Part shown: positions 11,034-24,654 of the stretch, piece after piece
Numbering within the stretch: position 1 is the stretch's first letter
Layout: each line of letters opens with the position of its first letter
Assembly: GCA_949128115.1 (NCBI GenBank)
Contig: OX421963.1
Location: 4,650,001 to 4,714,000, forward strand
Direction: 5' to 3'
Source: Anaspis maculata
Taxonomy: Eukaryota > Arthropoda > Insecta > Coleoptera > Scraptiidae
DNA: 64,000 bases
The notes under the pieces: generated by a model
Database searches by the model: none
Told to the model about the DNA's origin: nothing
What the model saw: only the letters and a program-made list of their open reading frames with translations
Program-made: the position numbers and the translations under genes

Positions 11034-12492
11034 ACAATCAGTTACATACTCTCCTCGATACTCTCTTGAACAATCTCAACTGACCAGACATTACAGACAG
11101 ACATGCAAAACGACTACTTAACTCGCGAAGGAAAAAATTGGAACCAGCCTGAAACAGCGAAAGAACAACATATCATATCGTTTTGTATCTTTGCCTATAC
11201 TAAATCGAGCTTGATCATCACGATTGTGAAGGTAATTGAATTACCAATTACCAATTAGCTTTCCATTCACATGGCAGAAAGTTATAAACTTTTGAAATAA
11301 CTAGAGAAATTCATAGGTTTCATCCATGTATCTTAGGCAAACGACTTAACGTTCTAAAAACGTGTGCATGCTTGTCCTTGAATCAGTCACAAGGAAATTA
11401 TCCTGGCACAGCAACAGATTTCGTCCCTGTGCACTTCAGCGACTGACTATAATAATTCACGGAACGCCATTGCCCTTTTGCCTAGACTAAGTGATAAACA
11501 TACAAATTTATGCGCGACGAAGAGACGGAAGGTGCTCAAGAGGTTAAGATAATCGATCGAAGTCGGTCGTCGCGACGCGTCTTTTGGCACGCTACATAAA
11601 CTCCGCTCCTCCGCGTAGATTAACTTAGTGCATGGTTTACAGCATCATTCGCTCTAACGTGATTACTTATTGCTACGTAGCAGCTAGCGGCACAGCATTG
11701 CACGCCATGTACTACAGTCTGGGTATATAACAGCATGGATGGGAGCATGAACCAAAGAGAGTAAAGCGCCAGGCTAAGCTCTAGTGCCAGAGGCGCTCAG
11801 AACAGCCCCATTGTGAATACATTCAATTTGTATTCTCAGAGGCAGAGTCAATGTGCATACGCTTAATCGAAATGTCACATCATGGGGGCAGGGGAGCAGA
11901 TAAAACTTTCAACAGGAGCATGGCAGGGGATGAAAGGCCGGCCAGCAGCGAAGACCTGTTGGGAACAGGTATTTTGACTTTGCGCGAAATTGAAAAAGGC
12001 CTTGTCAAGAGGACGGCGAGATAGTTTGTTTGCTCGGTCAATTCGAAAAACAAATTCTTTCATGTGTTGCGGAGGATAAACCGGTGAACAACAACGCTTG
12101 ATGGTGGAGAAGCACTACGTGCACACACGTGAATTAATGTGACGCCGTAAGAAAGCTGACATATTGGGGTTTTACTGCCGGCTGCTAACTGTATACAACG
12201 GACGTATATATATTTGTTCGAGACTTGCAAAAGGTTAAACTTGCATAAAGCCACATAAATCTAGTCGGGGCTTAGCGGGAAATCCCTTGCTCATACATGC
12301 ATACAAATAAACATTCGGGTTGTTTGGAACAACATGCAGAGACTGACATGGTTTAGGGGCGTGTGTGCGCGGCGATTCCGATTGTCCTGCGAACTCCTGA
12401 TGGTTGTTGCGAACTTTTCGATCCCGCAACCTTGTTGAAATTTTATCTGATATCGAAAATTCACACGCTTCCAATCAAAATAATTTTCAAAA
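11034..12492. other. Unassigned, complex sequence
   Basis: The first ~170 bp may be the LINE spacer or ORF2 start. The rest has moderate GC, no inverted repeats, no poly-A tail and only short open frames. It looks like single-copy intergenic or intronic DNA, although nothing positive identifies a gene. Confidence 0.35.
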
Positions 12493-13557
12493 TAAACTGC
12501 GCAACAAATATGTTGTCGCGAGGGAAAAATTGGTCCGACTTTGGACCACAATAACTTTTGAATGACACAAACTATTTCGATTTCGTTTTCACGGTTAGTG
12601 AGATCAGTTTTTCCGTTATTCACCTTCAAGAGGTGAAGATCAGGAAGCTTCATGAAAAATATTTGCAGAGTGAAATGTAAAACAGTGCAACATTTTAGCG
12701 AATTAAACGGACCCCCATTTTCAGATTTTTTTTTTTCATAAATGCAAATGAAAGGATCATGAAGCGTGATGTTTTGGCTTGCGCCCAGTTTTAGAATTTT
12801 CAGAATCGGAACTGTGGTTCTGACTCTATGATTTTTTTTTTCTCTTAAAGGATGCTGAGTTATCCTATCGCTACAAGAAAGACTATGTTAGCCCAGGGAG
12901 CCTGTCATCATCAAAAACTAAAATTGACTATCAGCATCATGTTCAGGAGGTCAAAATCTTAAAGAAAGTTTGTTTCAGCTGTGAAAAACTGATTAAATTT
13001 AATTTTTAAGAAAAACAGCTGTGTCGCCCATTTTGAATGGGCCCCTTTTTTGAGGTCTTGATCAAGGTATTTCAGATGGTCTGTGAGTCAAGTTTCTGAG
13101 AACCGTTTAAGCAACAGTATTTGTGAATTGCAACCTCCCATCATCAGAATAACATAGTCTTTTTTGTACCGATAGGACAAATCAGCATCTTACAAGAGAA
13201 AAAAATCATAAAGTCAGAATCATACTTCCGATTCCAAAAATTTTGAAACTGGGCGCAAGCTAAAACATAACGCTCCATAATCCTTCCATTTGCATTTGAG
13301 AAAAAAAAATATTCTGAAAATGGAGGTCCGTTTAATTTGCTAAAATTTTGTACTGTTTTACACGAGGTTTTACATTTCACCCTGTAGATATTTTACATGG
13401 AGCTTCCAGATCTTCACTTCCTGAACGTGAATAACGGAAAAACTGATCTCACTAACCGTCAAAACAGAATCGAAATGGTTCTTGTCATTCAAAAGTTATT
13501 GGGGTCCAAACTCGGACCAATTTTTCCCTCGCGACAACATATTTGTTGCGCAGTTTA
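12493..13557. mobile_element. Foldback element, ~400 bp arms
   Basis: The termini are TAAACTGCGCAACAAATATG at 12493 and its complement ending at 13557. The arms (12493-~12890 and ~13147-13557) match through TTGTCGCGAGGGAAAAATTGG, the AACTGATCTCACTAACCGT block and the GGCTTGCGCCCAGTTT block, with many point differences and indels. The first 25 bases contain their own small palindrome (GCAACAAATATGTTGTCGCG). The ~255-bp centre is noncoding. Confidence 0.8.
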
Positions 13558-14079
13558 GTTGTGGATCATATTGGTGATAATATTCAGTTCCTTTGATCTC
13601 CGTAGGATCTTGGAATCTCCTCAAGAATGCGTTGATAGCTTTCTCCCACTTCAAAATCGCCTCCCCCTATCCTCAAAATCCCTAAATCTGAAATTAAATT
13701 TTTTTTGGAATGTTTCAGCTAGACCTGAGCTTATACCAATAGTCAGTACAGAAATATAGTATCCCACGAACGGCGCCGCAACGCGGCGGATTGTTCTGGA
13801 TGTGGAAGAAAAAATATTGCAACAGTCAAATCTGAGCTGTTTCATCACCCTTTTTGATTTTTGGCTGCAATGGTCATGACCCCCCCTCCCTTTTCTACCC
13901 TGTGGACTTCTCACCTACGTTTTACTTACGTTGTCGTTTCGCCCAGGCTCTGCTCTAGCCGAGAACGGGACTTTGGGAATGAGAATTGGAGTGAAAGTTG
14001 GACAGAAACACGAATTGACAGAAAACAAAATGAACTTTCATTAAAATTATCAGCAAAATTTGAATGAAGTGGGTTCTTT
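13558..14079. other. Unassigned spacer
   Basis: Short open frames only, with no repeat structure that I can support. The right edge merges into the LTR-like block. Confidence 0.3.
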
Positions 14080-14590
14080 CCATAAGACCTCTCACAATGA
14101 GACTGACAAAATATTTGAAATGGCACACAATGGACAAAATGAACAAAAGCAATTGAGAACACAACAACAAAATATAGGAAACTATCAGTCAAAAAGAATA
14201 AAGATTGACGGATTCAAAAAAGGGCACCCAGTGGAAGAATTCGCCTAACAAACCCCTAGATTAGGCCCAAAGAAGAAGACTCTCAAGTATGTGACAAAAT
14301 GAATAACAAAAAACTCATTGATGAACTCCGGCGTTCAGTGTGAATGGAAGTAATAGAATGAAATTGCAGAAACACTAGTAAACAAATATAAAAACATCAG
14401 TAAACAGTGCATGATAAGTCAACTAATCAACAATGCAGATGAAATCAATAGCAATGCATGAATACCCAGAACAAGACAAAATAGGGGTGGTAAGTGGGAT
14501 CCTGTGGAAATATCTCCACGGAATATCTGACAAAAATATCAGCGAGCACAAAAACATGACATGAAAATATGAGCCGTCACAAAAAACCGC
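14080..14590. mobile_element. Decayed LTR fragment related to the 1.39 kb solo LTRs
   Basis: Blocks match 29280-29740 in order and orientation: GACAAAATGAACAAAAGCAA, AACTATCAGTCAAAAAGAA, GTGGAAGAATTCGCC-AACAAAC, AAGAAGAAGACTC and AATATCTGACAAAAAT. Identity is clearly lower than between the two solo LTRs. A weaker continuation may exist near 16960-17110 (CAGTCGAGTAAGTAC; TTGACATTAAATTCA), which would mean an insertion in between. Confidence 0.55.
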
Positions 14591-16950
14591 GAACAATGGA
14601 ATTTTGTTGCGTCGTTTTCTGCTGTTTGTTTTCAAATACTTGAACCGATTAGGTGAGTCCAGTTCGCCCTGCCGTTTATTTTCCAGTAGTTTGGGGAATT
14701 TCGTCATCTTGCGGTGGCCGTTCCGGCAAACGAGTTTCACGTGCCTTTTTCCGATTGGCAGGGAGAATCTGATGAAACGGAGCGACGTGGCTGATTCTTC
14801 TTTTCAATTTGAAACTCGCATGGGAACTGTCGCCTAGTTGTGTGCTGTACATCCACGTTTTTGCCTTTCAAGTGGTCTTCGAAATTGTGTTAGTTTGAAG
14901 CCAGAAACCGCCTGTTCTGCGGGTCTATTTGGCGAACGTTGGATCATTAGGGTATTGGACTCAAAGTGGGCTTGATTCGCCGTCTGAAGAAGTACAACCA
15001 CATCTGGCCACATCAAACGAAACCGTCTGTCACCTGGAGGTGGAGTAGAGTCTACTTTGGTTCCTATTTTGTCATATTTTCAAGTTGCAGTCGACACTGA
15101 GTCAAGTGAATTGTTCTAGGTTTCTTCTTTCACCCACCACTCACTTTTTCTGCTACATAACGAGTTTTTTACTATCAAGCTCCCGACATCTCTATTTTCC
15201 TGTCATCACTTTCAAAAGTCTGGAGATTTTGCCAGCAAGCCGTCAATGTGTCTGTCATTGACATCGTCGCATTTACGCAACAAGGAATTTCCCGAATGAC
15301 TCTTTCCTTGGAAAACTCTTTCCTTGGAAAGGGAACGATTCAACGGGAAGCCTGCTTCAGGTTTAAGTGCAAGATTTGCCAAACCACCCGGCGAGTCCTG
15401 TCGCACTAGCGTGGACCCCTTTTCTACGGCACCGAGTCTAGCCATCGCCCGCACTTTTGAAGTCTCAACGTACGACAAATTGTCGATCGCGGCCGTCAGG
15501 AAGCCGTCACCATGTTTACAGCTTTGCGTTTTGGTCAAGTGAGCAGCGATATTTCGCCTATTGTGTTGCTTTATTTCCGCTCTATCACAAATCAATATGC
15601 TAGAATAATAGTAAGATAACTTGAAATTTTTGATTTTTGGATTAGTTCAAAATCGGTAGCTCAAAGCTACTACAAATTCAATAAGGGATGAATTTTGAAT
15701 CATTTCACGAATTCCTGACTAATGGTAGGATAACTAACATAAAAAAACAACTTCCAACAGAACTATTGTTTCTAGCGATATACAAGGATATGTTCACTTT
15801 TTGATTTTTTTCTCGTTGAGTTAACGTTATTTTATAATAAATTTCTTACAGGTCTATCAAGAGCGATAGATAACTTCTGGAAATTCAGAAAATCTTTGAA
15901 ATTTCAAGAAGAGGGTATTTTATGATCTTCTGAAATGTTCAAGTTGCGATTACTCGAAACTATGTTTTTCAAGTAGCCTCACTATCATTCTATTACAGCG
16001 ATATGTCCCATTAAATATGCGTGAACGATGATCATTTTTCACGTTAATGTTTGGCTGAATACTACTCAAGTACCATTCTAGAAAAAAGACGGAAGAAAAA
16101 TAGATAGACAGTTTCCAGGAGACAATAAAGGGTAAAATAAAAAATTCAGCCTGCTCGCAATTGAATTGTTGCGACTTTTGATCATTGACCAAAAGTATAT
16201 GCGCTTTGTTTGAATCAACATCACTCTTTATCTTCTGAAATCCGTACAAATATTTTGTAGTTTTGCCACCGACAGTCTCGTGGTACCTTGTTGTTGGTGA
16301 CTTTGAAATTTACTTCGATGTTATAGGGCGAAAGGTCCCAGTTGACTTGAAACTCAGTAATTATTATTTCAAATTCAGAAAGTTTCATGTATGGAAACTA
16401 TTGCTGTTTCTGTAACATTGTTAACGTGTGGGAAAGAAGCCGATGACACTCTCTGGGGTGGCTCATCAACTTGGGTACCTACCGTGCCGCTTCGGAGATT
16501 CACCTCGACTCAATTGTTATCTGGTATTGTTAAAAACCGGACGACATGTACCTACGCTTTGGAACAGATAACGTCCACTTTGATTCCGGCTTGTGCTGAA
16601 GGCGAGCTTCTATTCCGAACGTAACATAAGTTTTGTTGTGGCATTATTCTGAAATATTATTTGACATATCAATTTTTTCAATTTCTTTCATTGTAGAATT
16701 AGCCAACCGGCACCTGTTGATCTCCATTACTTTTTGTAAATGAACTTTGTATTTGGAATCCAATCATTGCTTTATCTTCAGTATTGTATAAGTCATGGCT
16801 TGGTGCTAGAGATTGTTTATTTTGGGAATTTGGTCACAATACTGTGGCGCCCCTGACCATCCAAAAGAGCCCCGGTCTATCTCCTCTGATCAGCTGACGG
16901 GCCGTGTTCCCAAATAAGACAGACCAATGGTGAGTCGCACCAAAGAGGCA
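14591..16950. other. Unassigned, no gene seen
   Basis: Several frames of 60-130 codons occur on both strands (for example 15212-15595 minus and 16391-16624 plus), but none has a domain signature, a consistent composition or a neighbour that supports it. There is no clear inverted repeat. A local duplication, ACTCTTTCCTTGGAAA, sits at about 15299-15332. Confidence 0.3.
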
Positions 16951-17759
16951 CAAGGTCTTTTTGGCATGTAACAATTTATGGAAATCAAATCAAAATAATT
17001 ACAGTCGAGTAAGTACATTACAATCAAATCACACACAAAATTATTCAAATAGTCAGGAAAATATTGACATTAAATTCAAAAAGATCACAACAACAGACTC
17101 ATACAGGAAATCAATCTATGCTTGGACCTTTCACATAAAAAAAGTCCATGTACGCACTGGAGCTCGGACCTGAAACAGCGAGATCCCATACGCGTTTTTT
17201 TTAAGCTTCAATTCTCCGTACGAGGCACAAATGATGTCATCACCTGCGAGCCCACGCCAGGTAGGAACCTGACTTGCAGTTGAACCCCGTAAATCCTTCT
17301 AGTAACCCTCCTCCTCCCGGTACGATTGTTTGCAATCATCGCCGCTGTCTCCAATCCTAGGAACAGTGTCAAAAATTATAAAATGATACACGTAATGTCA
17401 AAATACGGATGTGAACCCGCAAAAACCCCTCTTTCAAAGTGCTTTCACAGTGCGTTTATTTGTTCTCAGCAGGTTTAGATCCATAGTTTGGCCCTTCATG
17501 CGTAAAAACAACAATTAAATAACGTCAAAAAAATTACGCAGTGGAACCGAAAGCGATTTGGAGTATGATTCTGATGACCAAAGTAAAAACGACCCACCTG
17601 TAGTGAATTACGGCACACGTCGTCTCCAGGACGTGTGGTTAGCGTGAACACACAAAATGAAGTCCCGTCTTCGACCTCAATTTCCGTCGCGTTTACACAT
17701 AGTCCTAGACAAAACTCAAGGTTGGAGTCAACCCGAAACCACAGACGAGATGACCTATA

Positions 17760-18315
17760 CAGGGTGATTCAAAAATGGCGCATTTCCTCCCGTATACGTT
17801 ATGGGAGACGTTGGTGGAGCACGGAAAAAATAGTAAAAAAAAATTGGCTCGTTTCTCTTTCGAGTTATAAAGAGGTGAAGTTGAGAATTCAACTTCTTCA
17901 GTTTGCATGATTTTGAAGCAAGGCATTGTTAGTCGCGAAGAATCACACGCCGTTAGTAGTTCCCGAATAAAAATTTCTCTTGCAATTGAGATTTGAGTGG
18001 TATTTTCAAATTTTAAAACTCGTCTTCCACCTCAAAGGTGCCGTGAAAATACATTCGGCAAGTATGCTTGGTATGGTATGGCAGGTTCTACGGAGTATCC
18101 AGGGTAACAATACATTTCTGCTATTGTAATGTACGTCTTTGATCTGAAGGTGCCAGGTAGATACTAATGCGATGCTGTGCCAGATTGAACAGATGTGTTT
18201 TTGGTAATATTTCGCAAATCAAAGCCGATTAATTTTTTTCATTATTTTTCCCATGCTCCGTTAACGTCCACTATAACGTGCCTGAAAGGAAATGCGCCAT
18301 TTTTGAATCACCCTG
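17760..18315. mobile_element. TA-flanked CAGGGTGATTC foldback MITE
   Basis: The left end is TA then CAGGGTGATTCAAAAATGGC; the right end is the complement ending CACCCTG followed by TA. The matching arm extends through GCGCATTTCCT and, more loosely, a further ~100 bp. TA flanks and the CAGGGTG-type end fit a Tc1/mariner-mobilised nonautonomous element, which is inference from end chemistry. It directly abuts the next element: the right flank reads TATA, shared between the two. Confidence 0.75.
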
Positions 18316-18319
18316 TATA

Positions 18320-19234
18320 CCGTCCGTTTTTTATTTTAGGCCCCAGCCCGTAGCATCATTATTATGGGTTTCACACCCAATATATTATATATTTTTGAAA
18401 TCACAAAAACAAGATCTTTCGACTGATGATATGTCAAACTATTTTTGACTGATGTCATTTTTTGACAAATGACAGAATATTACTTGTGATACATCATTTC
18501 AAAGCCCATAAAATTCTGAGGAGAACTGTGTTTTTATTTTTGTAATAGGGTGTCTTTTACAGCTTCTAGGGATCTTTCAATAGAGAAAAATGTTGAATTT
18601 CAAAAATACATCTTGAGTAAATAGGTAAAGCAGGTACCTATTTTAAATGTAAACTAATGATAATAATGATTAATTAATCACAATGAAACAAAAATGTCCT
18701 CAAGAAGTTGCTCGAATGACTGCCTCCTTGTTCCTTGAATGAAAGATTCGACGATCAGTGAATTGGAACTACCACCGGCCCAACGTGATGACATCCGAGC
18801 TTGCCAGAAATGACCCCCCTCGAGTTTTTATGAGCCTACCCGAAAGATAAGGTGTTTATAAAGTTTCCCAATAATTTGGACAATTTAAAAATCAGATCAT
18901 CTCCATTGGTTAGTTTTAAAAATACCTATTACTTATTGAGTTGCTATGGTTCTGAAATTGACATTTTTTCCAATTCAAAGACCCCTAGAAGCTGTAAAAG
19001 ACACCCTATTTCAAAAATAAAAACACACTTCTCCTCAGAATTTAATAGGCTTTAAAATGATGTATCGCAAGTACTATTCTGTCATTTCTCAAAAAATGAC
19101 ATCTGTCAAAAATAATTCGACATATCATCACTAGAAAGATCTTGTTTTTCTGATTTCAAAAATATATAATATATTGGGTGTAAAATTCATAATAAAGATG
19201 CTACGGGCTGGGGCCTAAAATAAAAAACGGACGG
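18320..19234. mobile_element. Foldback element ending CCGTCCG
   Basis: Termini are CCGTCCGTTTTTTATTTTAG at 18320 and its complement ending at 19234, both flanked by TA. The arms are ~280 bp and include GGCCCCAGCCCGTAGCATC, TATATTTTTGAAATCA, AAGATCTT and GTGTCTTTTACAGCTTCTAG. The centre (about 18600-18960) is noncoding. There is no transposase. Confidence 0.75.
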
Positions 19235-19971
19235 TATACAATCTGAGGTTGCGTACAAGTGAGACTTCCGTACGGCGCCATCTATTAGTGAATTTTTGCA
19301 AGGTGTACACTAGAGGCAATAGTGACTACGGTAGCTTTTCATAAGCCAACTACACCGACACTACCCCCTCCCAGATGGTGGAAGAGTGGTTTTCTTTTGA
19401 TTTAATTTATAAGAAACAGCACGTGAGGCTTACTGGAAGTGAAAGAAATCGTAGTTTCAAGTGAACTCTTCGAGGATTTTGATATTTTCACTGAAATTTA
19501 GGGTGGGATATTTTTGCTTTCTTGAAATTTGAGGTACGAATACCAATTACTCAGTACTCCATAAACGAGCAATACGCTGCCGGCATCAGTTTTCATGTTA
19601 CGTTACACTGAAGGCGTTTAGTCAAAAACGTGAACATTGCAGTCGGAATCGTGATGCTTGGGCTTGATTCAGTAGAAAACAATACCTGCTCACTCGCCTT
19701 TCACAAAAAAATGAAAATTTGACTTTGTCCAATCTTTTTTATTCTGGAAAAAGTGAATATGTGTTTCACAATTTATACAGGGTAAGTCATTGATATGGGC
19801 GAGCTCAATTACACCTGCGCCACTAATGATATCGAAATGAACCGAACGGCACTGCAAACAGAAGGTCAAAGTGCAGTTTGTGAAATTATTTTGCTCTATA
19901 CGGGGTGCCCTATTCTCACAGAGCAGTTTTTGGACTAGCTTTTTTGAATGACACTCTCTGTATATTTTTGC
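19235..19971. other. Unassigned spacer
   Basis: Nothing supported apart from short frames. A TATACAGGGTAAGTCATTGA motif near 19776 resembles a CAGGGTG-type end, but I found no partner. Confidence 0.3.
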
Positions 19972-20655
19972 ATATCGATACCTCCTAATAAAAACATTGT
20001 AACTAACAAAACGCAATTTTACAGGAGAGCGGTTTGAAAGTTTTCGGAGATTTGAAATCGATCTTATTTGACTATTGTTTGAAATAGCGGCACGGTTATT
20101 GTTTTCCAAGGTTCTTGATTGTCCGTAGAAAAGGTTGGGAGCCGTATTTTCTGAAAATATAGCTTTTTGAGAAATTTAATGTCACTTACAATGGAGAAAT
20201 CTTCCATCTGCAAGGGTAAAAGCATTGTAAGTGCCTTTACAATGTTTTTACTCGGATGTTATCGAAAAGTCATAATTGTAAAGGACATTACAATTACTCA
20301 TTCCATTACATCACATTTCATAACAATTGGAGAGTATCCAAGCAATAACATTGTATTGGACTCTACCATGATTTCACCGCACATTGCATCTGTATGAAGG
20401 AAAGTAAAGGACGATACAATGCAAAGTAGAACAATATCATAATTGTATTGGCTTTTACAATGTTTTTAACGCAGAATTACTCCAAACTTGTAGATACAAT
20501 TTTCGAAAAATCATACTTTTGGCACATTTTGGAATTTTGTAGAGCCATAAATTATTTTTACCCTGAAACTTCTACACTCTCAGGTACCAAATCTGCTTAA
20601 AAGTGAGAAAGGCCAAAATGTCAGTTACAATGTTTTTATTAGGAGGTATCGATAT
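19972..20655. mobile_element. Inverted-repeat element with clustered CATTGTAA motifs
   Basis: Ends are ATATCGATACCTCCTAATAA at 19972 and its complement ending at 20655, continuing to give ~33 bp (…AAACATTGTAACT). Inside, the octamer CATTGTAA or its complement TTACAATG, plus one-base variants, recurs about ten times (for example near 20180, 20225, 20240, 20275, 20290, 20348, 20415, 20450 and 20630). A 76-codon frame at 20167-20397 is unlikely to be coding. Confidence 0.65.
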
Positions 20656-20710
20656 TTGGATTCGCCCTTTCTTAGGCATTACAAACTCGTTTAGTTTTTG
20701 CAATTCGCCT

Positions 20711-22039
20711 CAACCATTCAGAAGTTATTGATTTTTTTCCAAAAATTAAAGCATTTGTAGGCACTTACTGAATGAAACGCAAGGCACTTGGTTTTTAGGT
20801 TATTGAATTGCGACTTCGCTCATGTTCAAGCAATAGCATGTGGTATCTTTTGGCGGTAATATCGCCTATTTCCGTTTTGGTATCATTTTGCTGTGACACA
20901 TTGATTTTGATAAACTCTGAAGGGCCATAACTCAATTTTTCCAAATAGCACTCCCTGTTTTTTCTTTCTTATCCATATCAAACGTTTCATTTCACATTGT
21001 TTTTACCTTTTATGTTTTTTCTCAAACGTTGATAGTTTGAGAAATAATCCGGTTTTTATAGAAACTGGACATGAGTTTCATCGATACTTAGCATGTGCAA
21101 TAAAACTCAACTGATTCTGACAGCCAACGTCAAAGTGAATTCTTTGTACGTCACTTTTGAATTCTGACAAGAAATTTTGTCATTTCAAACAGTTTTTACA
21201 CTTGCAAATGTAGTAGTAAATGTTATCACTATCGATTTGTTGCACTACCTAAATGAATAATATTGTCAAGTTCCTTGTTCCGACATTTTAAGTTTTCAAT
21301 TTCTTCATAATAATTTCTTGTCAAAATTTGGAAGTGGCGTACAATAGAAGTCATGTTGACGTTGGTTGTCAGAATTAGTTGATGCTGTTCAGATTTGGAA
21401 TTTGTTTGATTTTTTTTTCGCCATGACCTGCGAGGTCACCTAACTTGACTAACCCGATTTTTTCTTCAGGGCTTTGTTTACGATAGGGTGTATGAAGCTC
21501 AAGCCAGTACCAGGGTGAATATGCAAGAAACAATCAGAGAGGCTTTCTGTAGCATTCTTTATTTTCACTCGAGAATTTCTTGTCAAAGTTTAAAAGTGAC
21601 GTACAACAGAAATCACTTTGACATTGGTTGCCAAAATTTGTTGATTTTCATTGCACGCTAAGTTTAATCTATGAAATTTGTGTCCAGTTTAAAAAAAAAC
21701 GATATATTTGCCAAACTGTCAGCTTTTAAGAAAAAACTCAAGTGGTAAAAATTATGTGAAATGAGACGCTTTATACGAATAAGAGATAAAGAACAGGGAG
21801 TGCTATTTAAAAAAATGAGTTATGGCCCTTCAAAGTTCACCAAAATTAATGTGTCACAGCAAGGTGATACCAAAACGGAAATAGGCAATATTACCGCCAA
21901 AAGATACCCTATGCTATTGCTCAAACATGCGCAAAGTGGCAACTTGATAACTTGAGAATCAAGTGCCTTGCGATTTATTTAGTAAGTGCCTACAAACGAA
22001 TGAGTTCTTAGAAAAAAATTATCAACTTCTGAATGGTTG
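20711..22039. mobile_element. Foldback element, ~600 bp arms
   Basis: Left end AACCATTCAGAAGTT pairs with the right end AACTTCTGAATGGTT. Pairing continues through GTAGGCACTTACT, AAGGCACTTG, TTTGGCGGTAATATYGCC, GCACTCCCTG and CATTTCACAT. Near the centre the right-arm module (TTCTTGTCAAA … GTGACGTACAA … TTGACGTTGGTTG) is present three times: complement at ~21130-21185, direct at ~21315-21380, and direct at ~21575-21640. So there has been an internal duplication. No coding capacity. Confidence 0.75.
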
Positions 22040-24640
22040 GACCTCTACACCATGGAATGATGGTTACGCCGTCAGGTCTCTTCTTGTCTTTCATTGTGCC
22101 ATGAGGTTCTAAGACAGACTGGATGTGCAGAGATGCCAAGCTTCGTGAAATGATATGACTTATTGCTTCATGTCGAGATATATGTCCTGATTACTCAACT
22201 GCCGAAGACTTTTTACCCTGATGCACCGATTTTTCAATTTTTTGTAATTGAATATTCCAAAACGTGGTCGGTAATTGTGAAGAAGACTATTATGGACCAT
22301 CACATATGGAAAAGAATGATCATATGCAAGAGAAAGTAGTGATATTTTCTGTAAATTGAAAGATCTCAGGGAAGTAACAAGATATTCTGAAATTGTTTGC
22401 GGGAGCTTCATACACAATCAATTGCACGTATATGATTTACAAGACTCCAGCTTTTTTGGTTCTTCAGGCAGAATTTTTTTAATTTTCGACTTCATTTCTC
22501 ACCCTGTATACGCTACCTGCCAAATCTGCCTCACACTCAAGTTTGTTGGGAATGAATCAAAGAACATGAATGCCAAGTTTCTGAACTTTATCACCAGGTG
22601 CAGAGTTTCAATTGGATCTGTCTCTTAGTACCCGGACTACTACTTTTATCGCTGAACAAACTGAGCAGGTGATGTCTTTTGACTCCATTGAGATTTGTTG
22701 TTCCACCATACACTCCCTCCTTCAGACGATCTTCGTGAATCCATCGCTACCTATATGACACTCGAAGGTCGAAGGTATTGTTTCACGAAGATCTGGACGT
22801 CCCTGATCATGAACCAAAACTAAATAATTGAGAAATTGTCACGAAGCCGATCGAAGAACTCTCAGGTAGGTATATCTCCTCCAGCTATTATTTTCAAGCC
22901 GTCATGTCAGTGAATTTTTTTTCTGCTGACATAATTTTGATAATCATTGCGAATATAACGGAACTGATTGTAAACTGCATTTTGCATTATACCTATATCA
23001 GTCATATTGACCATAAAGCAGTTCAGAATTCCCGTGTTGATATTGAACGGACGCGACAGTCGCATATCGCGATAGTTTCAAATTATACATACATTATATC
23101 AACGTTTAGAGAATCGCGGTCGATTGCTAACAAATTTCAGCATTCTGAATACGCAGGGCGGTAAGTTGTGATTTGCAATTAATTTGCAATTAATTTGCCA
23201 AACAAATAATTGCGGGTCGACGTTACCCAGCATGGATGCTAGTTAATTTAGTTTTGATTCCAAATCTAGGTGATATTGTTGCGTGAACTGACCAGCTCGG
23301 CAATAAAACATGGATGTAAACAAATCGCACGAATTATAAGCTACTGAATGAAATATTCATAGATCACAAACTACATTTTCTTTGTAATGGTACTTCACGT
23401 CCCGTGCCATAAGTACTTGGATATCAACGTTGAAATTCGACAGTCACGCCGCCGAGCACTTTAAATTTTTAATTTTAATCAGGATTTCGGGCCGTTTAAC
23501 TGCGCATAATGAGATTTAACTATCCATGAAACGAGACGTTAATATTTTATCGCGAGGTTATTACAAGTTGGGGCTTCAAAGCTTGATGGGCCGGCAAACC
23601 ATGCGGAGCGAGATTACGCACATTGAATTACTTATTAATTGTTGAAGAGCGTCCGGGCTTTGATGACTTTGGTCGTTCCTGGGCGGCGGAAAAGCTTCCG
23701 CCATCACCTTTTCAGCGATGCAATGTTAACAAGCCAAACTTTAAAAAGTTACCTGATGCTATAGAGTTCTGGTCAGTGATATGCCTCCACAATCTGCACA
23801 TGATGGCGATTTGTTGGTCATCCCACAAAAAATCATCAAAAACTAACCGGAAACTATAAAATTGTCCGCAACAATAACTTCCAAGTTGTTGATACATCAC
23901 AACCATACGCACCCACCTTTACTTCTTCGTCTTCTGCGCTCAGAAGCTCCTACACGCATTAGCGCTTGTACATGAGAGATATAATCCGAAAAGGAAGGGT
24001 CGTCGGAAGGAATGAACGCACTAAAGCCGCCTCTCAGTTTCGGGGTTAAATGGGAGGCGAAGCGAAAGAAAAACGTGTAATGCAGAAAGTGATTGTGTTT
24101 ATCTTTCTGGCTTGACAAGTCTCCTTGGTCCGCGCCCTCCCGACCTCTCCAGTGAAAGATGTACGACAGCTTTTAGTCTCGTGTGTGCGGCTGTACGAGT
24201 GTGTGGGGGGGTTATTCTCGAAAAAAGCGAAGGCAGTAGTGGTGTGCTGCTGCTCTCGAGAGTTCTATTTCCGTCCAGTCAGGTAAAGAGCGGGACCCGG
24301 ATCATTAGTTTTCCGCTGACCAAGGATGTAGGAGGCGAAAAGTACAATTTCCATTCCTTTATTTCTGGATACACTCTCGAATTTGTGCGGTTAGCCCAAA
24401 TAAACAACACATAAATGGATTGACTATGAGGCTCTGGTGATTTCTTTGCGTCAGTTCGGAAGACTTTGGCTCATGAACAGTGACACAGCTCATCCTGATC
24501 TATACCAGTAGGTGTAAGAGGATGGATTGTGCACGGTCGCATAGTTACGCCGTTGCTAACTTCAGGCTACTATTTGAAGGCAATTGCATTTGATATTACA
24601 ATCTTTCATTCATCAAACTCCAACAAAAAAAGTGTGTAAA
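22040..24640. other. Unassigned, mostly complex sequence
   Basis: This 2.6 kb block lacks long inverted repeats, retroelement motifs and long frames. It has a short direct duplication (TGCAATTAATTTGCAATTAATTTGC near 23175) and a moderately GC-rich patch at 23420-24400. It could be host intergenic or intronic DNA. Frames at 22356-22628 and 24112-24414 are not supported by any motif. Confidence 0.35.
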
Positions 24641-24654
24641 TCGCACTTCTGACA

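Noticed and set aside
15212..15595. 127-aa minus-strand frame
   Set aside because: No motif, no homologous copy in the window, and a competing plus-strand frame of similar quality.
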